Origin: Planctomycetota bacterium
GTDB taxonomy: Bacteria; Planctomycetota; Phycisphaerae; Phycisphaerales; UBA1924
Reading direction: 5' to 3'
Assembly (NCBI GenBank): GCA_017303565.1
Contig: JAFLCM010000172.1
Coordinates: 1 to 5,819, forward strand
DNA: 5,819 bases
Position numbers and translations under genes: made by a program. The notes below the pieces were generated by a model. That model did no database searches. It had not been told where the DNA came from and saw nothing but the letters and a program-made list of their open reading frames with translations. Within the stretch, counting starts at the first letter, position 1, and the number at the start of each line of letters is the position of its first letter. Of the stretch, positions 1-4,728 are shown piece by piece.

Positions 1-119
1 CACGTGACCAGCGTCACCTCATGTCCCCGCCGCGCAAACGCGGCACAAAGATCCGTCACGGCCCGCGCAGGACCGCCGACCTCGGCTCGGACAACGGAAA
101 GAACATGAAGGATGCGCAT
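1..119 (-). CDS. GT4-type glycosyltransferase, N-terminal fragment cut by the window edge
   Basis: Only the first 39 codons are inside the window. The gene starts at an ATG at 119-117 and reads MRILHVLSVV..., with a GG pair at residues 15-16 and GHEVTLVT at 32-39. This is the usual first beta-alpha unit of GT-B fold, GT4 family glycosyltransferases, where the small Gly/Pro loop sits near the acceptor and nucleotide-sugar cleft. It matches the start of the complete GT4 protein upstream of it at 22 of 39 positions without gaps, so the two are tandem paralogues. It lies 18 nt downstream of that gene's stop codon on the same strand, so it is probably cotranscribed. A weak AGG sits about 6 nt before the ATG. 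Sugar donor and acceptor cannot be inferred from this fragment, and the family call rests on the N-terminus alone. Confidence 0.72.
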   Translation of the reverse strand, partial: MRILHVLSVVRAEVGGPARAVTDLCAAFARRGHEVTLVT

Positions 120-137
120 CGGATACCTGGGTGCTTC

Positions 138-1367
138 CTATCGGCTTGAAACGCCGGACGCATCCACCGCCCCCCGGTACAGCCCCTCGTACCGCGCCAC
201 GACGCTCCCCGCCTCCAGCCATCTCAGCACCCACTCCCGCCCCGCCGACCCCATCCGCTCCGTCTTCGCCGGGTCCTCCAGCAGCCCCCGCACCGCCGCC
301 GCGATGGCTTCCGCCGTCGCCTCGCTGATCACAGCCCCGCCGCCCTTCTCGACCTCCGGCCAGATGTCGACCCCCTTGGTCGTCACCACCGGCGTCCCCG
401 CCGCCAGCGACTCCAGGATCACGAACCCCCAGTTCTCCTGGCTCGTCGGCAGGGCGCACACGTCCGCCGCCTGCATCAGCGACACCTTCTCCCGACCCGT
501 CACCATCCCGAGGAAGAACGCCCGGTCCGAAAGCCCCGCATCCGCGGCCCGCTTCTTCAGCGCCGCTTCGTACTCGAACGTGCCCGACCCCGCGACCACC
601 AGCCGGAACGCCGGCGCGCCTTTCCGCTCCGCCGCCGCGTACTCCCGCTTCAGGATCGCGCACGCATCGATCAGCGTCTCCACGCCCTTTTTGGGGTGCA
701 GACGACTCAGGAAGAGCACCACCGGCCCGTCGGTCCGCAGCGACGGGAACGCCGCCCTCGCCGCCTCCGGCCCCGGCAACTCCGCGAACTCCGACGCATC
801 GAACATCAAGGGCAGCACACGGGCGCGATCGTCCGGCACCCCGCCAAGCCACTTCATCACCTGCCGCTTCTCGCCCTCCGCCGTGAACAGGACCGCCGCC
901 GCCCGGCGCGCCATCGGCCCCACTCGCCACGACGTGTACACCCGCTTCTTCAGCGCCCCCTGCGCCATGCACCAGTCGTCCATCATCCCGTGGATCGACA
1001 GGAGGTAGGGCTTGCCCAGCCGCCGCGCCATCGCCGCCAGTTGCGCGTTCGTCGACTCCCACGGCCCGTGAACGTGGAGCACATCGCACGCCGCGATCTC
1101 CCGCGCCATCACCTGCGCCTCGCGCCACCGGAACCGCCGGATCGCTTTCGGCAGCCCCGGCCAGCCCAGCGTGATCGCCCGCGGCGTCCCCGCCCGCCAC
1201 GCCGAATCATGCCCGCACTTCCACGCCCCCGGCACGCTGGTGTCATCGAAGCACGCCAGCGTCACCTCGTGCCCCGCCGAGGCCAGGGCCTTGGAAAAGT
1301 CCAGCACGCTGCGCACGACCCCGCCGTGCTCGAGCGTGACTTCGGAAAGGTAGTGGAGGATGCGCAT
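138..1367 (-). CDS. GT4 family (GT-B fold) glycosyltransferase
   Basis: A 409-residue retaining glycosyltransferase, normal length for the family, likely cytoplasmic or peripheral at the inner membrane. It would transfer a sugar from a nucleotide-sugar donor to a growing glycan. The N-terminal Rossmann-like domain has a GG loop at 15-16, GHEVTLA at 32-38, a VLHVHGPW segment at 96-103 and SIHG at 124-127. The C-terminal donor-binding domain has LFLSRLHPKKG at 218-228, RLVVAGSG at 255-262, and the E-x7-E motif with glutamates at 311 and 319 in ENWGFVILE, followed by LAAGTPVV. I chose the ATG at 1367 because GGTGAG lies 6 nt before it and the protein then begins with the family's MRILHYLS; the open frame further upstream (to 1466) is repeat sequence. 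It follows sat by 168 bp and precedes a paralogue by 18 nt, within a glycan gene cluster. Exact sugar specificity is unknown. Confidence 0.92.
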   Translation of the reverse strand: MRILHYLSEVTLEHGGVVRSVLDFSKALASAGHEVTLACFDDTSVPGAWKCGHDSAWRAGTPRAITLGWPGLPKAIRRFRWREAQVMAREIAACDVLHVHGPWESTNAQLAAMARRLGKPYLLSIHGMMDDWCMAQGALKKRVYTSWRVGPMARRAAAVLFTAEGEKRQVMKWLGGVPDDRARVLPLMFDASEFAELPGPEAARAAFPSLRTDGPVVLFLSRLHPKKGVETLIDACAILKREYAAAERKGAPAFRLVVAGSGTFEYEAALKKRAADAGLSDRAFFLGMVTGREKVSLMQAADVCALPTSQENWGFVILESLAAGTPVVTTKGVDIWPEVEKGGGAVISEATAEAIAAAVRGLLEDPAKTERMGSAGREWVLRWLEAGSVVARYEGLYRGAVDASGVSSR

Positions 1368-1373
1368 GCGATA

Positions 1374-1379
1374 CTCACC
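1374..1379 (-). promoter_or_regulatory. Ribosome-binding site of the GT4 gene, inside the repeat terminus
   Basis: On the minus strand these six bases read GGTGAG, placed 6 nt before the ATG at 1367. It decides the start over the longer open frame. The site is the outermost sequence of the inverted-repeat arm, so the repeat apparently supplies the translation signal; folding of the two arms in the mRNA could hide it. Confidence 0.4.
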
Positions 1380-1530
1380 ACGAAGGCGCCGAGGGCACGG
1401 AGCTGACCCTCGCGTCGAGTCATCGGCGATTCGGAGGTGAGCCCACGAGGCCTGTTGAAGCCTCAATGCACAGGGTCACCCAGCGCGCTCCAAGCGGAAC
1501 GCTCCGCGTTCTCCGCGCCTCCGCGGTGAG
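1374..1530. repeat. Nested inverted-repeat element filling the sat-GT4 gap
   Basis: This stretch fills nearly all of the non-coding gap between the sat stop codon and the GT4 start. Its outer arms are 29 nt each, at 1374-1402 and 1502-1530, and are inverted copies that match at 23 of 29 positions. Inside lie a 7-bp inverted pair (1404-1410 with 1472-1478) and a 5-bp stem with an 8-nt loop (1447-1451 with 1460-1464). The right arm contains CTCCGCG three times, starting at 1502, 1511 and 1519. From memory it resembles phrase-like intergenic repeats that are scattered through many environmental bacterial genomes, but I could not search for other copies. No open frame inside looks coding. The left terminus, read on the minus strand, is GGTGAG, which also serves as the ribosome-binding site of the GT4 gene. 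Confidence 0.6.
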
Positions 1531-1535
1531 GTTGC

Positions 1536-2714
1536 TCACCCCGCGCCCCGCGCCCACTCGATCAGCACGTCCGCCACCTCCGGCCGCGTGAACTCCACCG
1601 GCGGGCGCTCGCCCTTGGCCAGCATCTCCCTGACCGCCGTCCCCGACAGGTTGATGATGTCGCCCTCGATCTTGGGGTAACTCTTCCCCGACACCATCCC
1701 GCCGTAGGACTTGCTGTACCCCGTGTGCTCGAACTTCAACGGCTCGATCGCCAGGCTCTTGGGGTCGATGGTGTCGAAGATCTTCTGGGCGTCGTAGGTC
1801 CCGTAGTAGTTCCCCACACCCGCGTGATCGCGCCCCACGATGAAGTGCGTGCACCCGTAGTTCTTCCGCACGATCGCGTGCAGGACCGCCTCCCGCGGCC
1901 CCGCGTACCGCATCGCCCCCGGCATCACCGTCACCATCGTCGTCGCCGCGTTGAAGTACTTCTTCACCAGCGCGTCGATCGACCGCATCCGCACGTCCGC
2001 CGGGATATCGCCCTTCTTCGTCTCGCCCACGAGCGGGTGGATCAACAGCCCGTCGCAGATCTCCTGAGCGCACTTGCACACGTACTCGTGCGCCCGGTGG
2101 ATCGGGTTCCGCGTCTGGAACGCCACGATCGTGTTCCACCCCTTCGCCTCGAACGCCGCCCGCGTCTGCGCCGGCGTCAGCCGCTGCTCCAGGAACGCCT
2201 CGGGCCCGCTCGGGTCCGGGCACACGAGCACAGAGTCCACCGGCCCCGCCAGGCACACGTCCCCCTCGTCCAGCACCTGCTTCACCCCCGGGTGCGCCGG
2301 GTCCTCGGTGCGAAAGACCGCCCGGATCATCATCTTCTTGTCGTGCGGGTAGACCTCCTTGACGGTCATCACCGCCTGCAGGACGCCCCCCGGCGTCTTC
2401 AGCGCCACCTTCTCACCCACCTTCGGCGCGTCCGCACCCGGCACCGCCAGCACGATCGGGATCGGCCACGCCTCGCCCTCGCTCCCCGCCGACGCGAGCT
2501 TCATCTCCTTGCACACCCGCTCAAAGTCCGCCGACCCCATGAACCCCTGCAACGGGCTGAACGCCCCGATCGTGATCATCTCAAGATCGCACGACTGCTT
2601 CTGCGACAGCGTGATCGACCGCAGTTTCGCCGCCTCGGCGACGAGCGCCTCGCCCTGCGGGCCGGTGCGGAGGCGGTTGATCAAAGAGCCGGAGTGGGGG
2701 GGGATGAGCGCCAT
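1536..2714 (-). CDS. sat: Sulfate adenylyltransferase (ATP sulfurylase, single-chain Sat type)
   Basis: A 392-residue cytoplasmic enzyme that converts ATP and sulfate to adenosine 5'-phosphosulfate (APS) and pyrophosphate. The N-terminal PUA-like domain occupies roughly residues 1-160. The catalytic nucleotidyltransferase domain has QTRNPIHRAHE at 200-210 (the QxRNPxHxxH motif), MRYAGPREAVLHA at 268-280, GRDHAGVG at 294-301, and a C-terminal SGTAVREML at 357-365 with RPEVADVL at 377-384. No APS kinase domain follows. The ATG at 2714 gives a family-typical MALIPPHSG start; the longer open frame to 2777 adds an Arg/Gly-rich tail of intergenic type. No Shine-Dalgarno sequence is visible before it. 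The region around 334-348 has Ser, Tyr and Lys where many prokaryotic Sat proteins, as I recall them, carry Cys and His metal ligands. It sits among glycosyltransferase genes, which hints at sulfate activation for polysaccharide sulfation, although cysteine synthesis is equally possible. Confidence 0.96.
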   Translation of the reverse strand: MALIPPHSGSLINRLRTGPQGEALVAEAAKLRSITLSQKQSCDLEMITIGAFSPLQGFMGSADFERVCKEMKLASAGSEGEAWPIPIVLAVPGADAPKVGEKVALKTPGGVLQAVMTVKEVYPHDKKMMIRAVFRTEDPAHPGVKQVLDEGDVCLAGPVDSVLVCPDPSGPEAFLEQRLTPAQTRAAFEAKGWNTIVAFQTRNPIHRAHEYVCKCAQEICDGLLIHPLVGETKKGDIPADVRMRSIDALVKKYFNAATTMVTVMPGAMRYAGPREAVLHAIVRKNYGCTHFIVGRDHAGVGNYYGTYDAQKIFDTIDPKSLAIEPLKFEHTGYSKSYGGMVSGKSYPKIEGDIINLSGTAVREMLAKGERPPVEFTRPEVADVLIEWARGAG

Positions 2715-2799
2715 GGGGCGGATGGTAGGGCCGCGCTCGCGCCGTGTTCCCCGCTGAAACCCACCCCACACGCCCACCGGCCAATCGCCCGCCCCCGCC

Positions 2800-2805
2800 T
2801 AGAAT
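2800..2805 (+). promoter_or_regulatory. Candidate -10 box for the DUF433-DUF5615 pair
   Basis: TAGAAT matches the sigma-70 -10 consensus at five of six bases and lies 37 nt before the ATG at 2843, in an otherwise very GC-rich stretch. At the expected spacing upstream there is only CCGGCC-like sequence, so no -35 box supports it. The call rests on one hexamer. Confidence 0.3.
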
Positions 2806-2807
2806 CA

Positions 2808-2821
2808 CCGCGATTCCGCGG
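2808..2821. promoter_or_regulatory. Small palindrome that could be an autoregulatory operator
   Basis: CCGCG at 2808-2812 and CGCGG at 2817-2821 form a 5-bp inverted repeat with a 4-nt spacer, just downstream of the candidate -10 box and so near the expected transcription start. Type II antitoxins often repress their own promoters through such sites. The match is short and easily arises by chance in this composition. Confidence 0.18.
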
Positions 2822-2830
2822 CGATCTCAC

Positions 2831-2835
2831 GGGAG
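2831..2835 (+). promoter_or_regulatory. Ribosome-binding site of the DUF433 gene
   Basis: GGGAG lies 7 nt before the ATG at 2843 and selects this start over the longer in-frame opening at 2744, whose extra residues are proline- and arginine-rich and look non-coding. Confidence 0.5.
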
Positions 2836-2842
2836 CCGACCC

Positions 2843-3145
2843 ATGGACCCCACCCTATCTCCGAGTTCCCTCCCGCCCGTCAGGCCCGAAGACCTCGAGG
2901 GCGATCTCGTCCAGCCGGGCGACCCGCTCTTCGGCATCATCTGGGTCAACCCCGAACGCGTCCACGGCGCCCCGTGCTTCTTCGGCACCCGCGTCCCGCT
3001 CTCCTGCCTCTTCGACGCCCTCCGCGCCGGCGAATCCGTCGAATTCTTCCTCGAAGGATTCCCCAACATCAACCGCCCACAGGTCGACGCCGTCCTCGAA
3101 CTCGCAGGCCAGGGCCGTCTCGGTGTCCGGGGGCGGGCGGCGTGA
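2843..3145 (+). CDS. DUF433 family protein, probable antitoxin
   Basis: A 100-residue protein. Residues 33-88 carry the DUF433 (COG2442) signature: IWVNPERVHGAPCFFGTRVPLS, split as IWVNPERV at 33-40, HGAPCFFGTRVPLS at 41-54, then LFDALRAGESVEFFLEGFPNI at 56-76 and VDAVLELA at 81-88. The GTRVPxS segment is the family's most constant part. DUF433 proteins are predicted DNA-binding antitoxins, commonly encoded just before a DUF5615 PIN-like nuclease, and that arrangement is seen here: the stop TGA overlaps the GTG start of the next gene by 4 nt. The pair stands alone on the plus strand within a minus-strand polysaccharide locus. The first 30 residues are a Pro/Asp/Glu-rich extension and the last ten are Gly/Arg-rich. 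Antitoxin activity is inferred from the family and the neighbour. Confidence 0.85.
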   Translation: MDPTLSPSSLPPVRPEDLEGDLVQPGDPLFGIIWVNPERVHGAPCFFGTRVPLSCLFDALRAGESVEFFLEGFPNINRPQVDAVLELAGQGRLGVRGRAA

Positions 3146-3466
3146 GGATCCTCCTCGATCACTGCGTCGACCGCCGGATCGCCCGATTTCTCCCGGACTT
3201 TGCCGTGGAGTCGGCTTCCAGCCGTGGCTGGGATCGACTGCGAAATGGGCAGTTGCTCGCCGCCGCCACAGCCGCGGGCTTTGACGCGGTGCTGACCGTG
3301 GATCGAGGCATCAAGCACCAGCAGAACCCGACGACGCTCCCGGTCGCGGTCGTCGTCCTGGAAGCGCCAAGCCTCGATCTGGCAACACTCGCGCGCGGTC
3401 CCGGCGCTGCTCGAAGCGATCCGCGACGCCAAGCCTCGCACCCTTCGCATCGTTCAGTGCGACTGA
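3142..3466 (+). pseudogene. DUF5615 PIN-like nuclease (predicted toxin), frameshifted near its 3' end
   Basis: From the GTG at 3142 the frame reads VRILLDHCVD (acidic residue at 6), GWDRLRNGQLL at 29-39, FDAVLTVDRGIKHQQN at 47-62 and VAVVVLEAPS at 68-77, the pattern of the DUF5615 (COG4634, Mut7-C-like PIN) predicted RNases. After residue 85 (codon 3394-3396) this frame loses the family pattern, while the frame one base later reads VPALLEAIRDAKPRTLRIV and stops at 3464-3466, a typical DUF5615 C-terminus. One extra G at 3397-3398 explains this; without it the protein is 107 residues, normal for the family. As written, the first frame runs on to 3612, overlapping the convergent methyltransferase gene by about 140 bp. 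It is either a real inactivating mutation or a sequencing error. It overlaps the antitoxin-like gene by 4 nt (GTGA), which implies translational coupling. Confidence 0.78.
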
Positions 3467-3470
3467 CCGA

Positions 3471-4103
3471 CTACCGCGCCGGCTTATCCCCGCTCAAAAC
3501 CATCGACATCCACAGGTACGGCAGCCGCCCCGCCCCCCGGAACTGGATGTTCGTGAACCCCGCCTCCCGCAAGAGTTCGCTCAAGGTCGCCCGGCTCCAG
3601 AACTTGATGTGACCGCCGTCCCACAAGGGCTTGACGTGCCAGTCGAACTTCCCGCTCGCCGCGATCAGCACGTTCTTCAGGTACCCGTGGTACGGCGTCG
3701 TGCAGATCAGCCGACCCCCCGGCTTCAGCGCGTTGAACGCGCACCGCGCCCAGTCCCGCGGCGCGTAGATGTGCTCGATCACCTCCGTCGAGATCGCCAC
3801 GTCGAACGGCGCCTCCCCCAGCGCCTGCAGCAGGTCGTCCCGGATCTCCATCACCTCGAACCGCCCCGTCGGGTGCGACTGACGCGAGAACTCGATCCCC
3901 TTCACCGAAGGGTCGATCCCCGTCACCTTCACCCCCTGCGCCAAAAAATACCCCGCGTTGAACCCGTTGCCGCAGCCGATGTCCAGCATCCGCAGACCCG
4001 GCGTCTTCGCCGGCATCAGCGCGTCCACCTGCGGGATCAGGTACCGGAACGTGTGCGGGGCGTTCGCGTGCTTGTAGCCGTATTCGGGGACGGTCACGGG
4101 CAT
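3471..4103 (-). CDS. Class I SAM-dependent methyltransferase
   Basis: A 210-residue soluble methyltransferase of the Methyltransf_11/23, UbiG-like type. Motif I is MLDIGCGNGFNAG at 39-51, the SAM-binding glycine loop. The acidic end of the second strand is VTGIDPS at 60-66, motif II is FDVAISTEVIEHI at 100-112, and the post-II motif is LKPGGRLICTTP at 126-137. The YHGYLKN stretch after this and the WDGGHIKFWS segment at 161-170 are common in methyltransferases found in polysaccharide clusters. The substrate cannot be read from the sequence; a sugar or glycan intermediate is the contextual guess. The ATG at 4103 is preceded by AGAGG with 8 nt spacing. It lies 61 bp downstream of the acetyltransferase gene on the same strand. 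Its stop codon is only 4 nt from the stop of the convergent DUF5615 gene, leaving no room for a terminator. Confidence 0.9.
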   Translation of the reverse strand: MPVTVPEYGYKHANAPHTFRYLIPQVDALMPAKTPGLRMLDIGCGNGFNAGYFLAQGVKVTGIDPSVKGIEFSRQSHPTGRFEVMEIRDDLLQALGEAPFDVAISTEVIEHIYAPRDWARCAFNALKPGGRLICTTPYHGYLKNVLIAASGKFDWHVKPLWDGGHIKFWSRATLSELLREAGFTNIQFRGAGRLPYLWMSMVLSGDKPAR

Positions 4104-4116
4104 GGAAGAATCCTCT

Positions 4117-4144
4117 GGCTTCAGGCTTTTCGCCTTTGGTTTTC
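4117..4144. repeat. Degenerate heptamer repeat upstream of the methyltransferase gene
   Basis: Four imperfect 7-nt units, GGCTTCA, GGCTTTT, CGCCTTT and GGTTTTC, follow one another in the 61-bp gap between the acetyltransferase and methyltransferase genes. On the transcribed minus-strand sense they form a purine-rich run with a small AGGC-GAAAA-GCCT hairpin. It is clearly richer in A/T than the neighbouring genes. Role unknown; the units are poorly conserved, so the repeat may be coincidental. Confidence 0.3.
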
Positions 4145-4164
4145 AACTCGGTCGAGAACAATCG

Positions 4165-4728
4165 CTACGCCGGCGTGAGCACGCGGTCCTTGATCGGTTT
4201 CGCCGGCGTCCCGGCGCACACTTTCCACGCCGGCAGATCCTTGAACACGCTCGAACGCGCCCCGACCACCGTCCCCCGACCGATCCGCACGCTCGGCGCC
4301 ACGAACACGTCCGCCGCCAGCCACACCTCGTCCTCCACCACGATCGCCGGCCGCAAAAGCGGCAGGTCGCTCTTGGTGTAGTCGTGCGTCCCGGCGCACA
4401 GGTGAACCATCTGCGACAGCGACACGTTCTTCCCCAGCGTCACCTTCCCCAGGCAGTACACGATCGCCCGGTCGCCGATCGACGAGTTGTCGCCGATCGT
4501 CAGGTTCCACGGCTGCTCCACGATCACGCTCGGTCGGATCCGCACGTGCGCCCCGATCTTCGCCCCGAACATCCGCAGCAGCCCGCGCCGCATCCCGTAC
4601 CAGTTGTGGAATGTCAACCGGAACAGCACCTGACCGAACGTATTCCACAGCACCCGCCCGATCTTCTCCCGCGTCGTGTACGGGCTGACCGACCGCGCCA
4701 GCGGATCGAACTCCGTCCCCGCGCTCAA
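4165..4728 (-). CDS. WcaF-like left-handed beta-helix O-acetyltransferase
   Basis: A 187-residue hexapeptide-repeat acyltransferase that would transfer acetyl from acetyl-CoA to a sugar hydroxyl of the glycan. The first 45 residues include FGQVLFRLTFHNWYG, then RRGLLRMFGAKIG at 47-59, which is the entry characteristic of the putative colanic acid acetyltransferase (WcaF) group. Imperfect hexapeptide turns follow: VRIRPSV, LTIGDNSSIGD, VTLGKNVSLS, then GTHDYT at 113-118 with the likely catalytic histidine at 115, and VRIGRGTVVGARSSV at 147-161 with CAGTPAKPI at the end. The start is a TTG at 4728 overlapping the TGA of the upstream glycosyltransferase (TTGA), with a G-rich GGGGGGTGGG just before it; no suitable ATG precedes the domain. 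Members of this family trimerise. The acceptor sugar is unknown. Confidence 0.88.
   Translation of the reverse strand: MSAGTEFDPLARSVSPYTTREKIGRVLWNTFGQVLFRLTFHNWYGMRRGLLRMFGAKIGAHVRIRPSVIVEQPWNLTIGDNSSIGDRAIVYCLGKVTLGKNVSLSQMVHLCAGTHDYTKSDLPLLRPAIVVEDEVWLAADVFVAPSVRIGRGTVVGARSSVFKDLPAWKVCAGTPAKPIKDRVLTPA

Larger units (their letters stand above)
2715..2842. other. Divergent intergenic region between sat and the DUF433 gene
   Basis: This 128-bp gap must hold the start signals for both the minus-strand sat gene and the plus-strand antitoxin-toxin pair. On the plus side there is a TAGAAT box, a small palindrome and a GGGAG ribosome-binding site. On the minus side the only candidate is a poor TACCAT about 9 nt before the sat ATG, which would imply a nearly leaderless message; I do not claim it. 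No coding frame is convincing here. Confidence 0.6.

Noticed and set aside
19..1200. Minus-strand frame of 393 codons and plus-strand frames (112-1008, 696-1406) over the GT4 gene
   Set aside because: They overlap the well-supported GT4 coding frame, are Gly/Ala/Arg-rich or Arg/Pro-rich, and show no family motif.
1447..1464. Hairpin GAGGC/GCCTC as an intrinsic terminator between sat and the GT4 gene
   Set aside because: Only 5 bp of stem with an 8-nt loop and no following T run on either strand.
1368..1466. N-terminal extension of the GT4 protein by 33 residues
   Set aside because: The extra codons are the inverted-repeat element; the ATG at 1367 has a ribosome-binding site and gives the family's usual N-terminus.
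2715..2777. N-terminal extension of Sat by 21 residues
   Set aside because: The extra residues are Arg/Gly-rich and come from the intergenic region; homologues begin near the ATG at 2714.
1725..3284. Long plus-strand open frame of 519 codons across sat and the DUF433 region
   Set aside because: It is antisense to sat, has an Arg/Pro/His-rich composition typical of GC-rich shadow frames and crosses the intergenic region; sat has clear motifs on the other strand.
3388..3400. Programmed +1 ribosomal frameshift in the DUF5615 gene
   Set aside because: No recognisable slippery site, rare codon or in-frame stop at the junction; DUF5615 genes are not known to need one. An indel or sequencing error is simpler.
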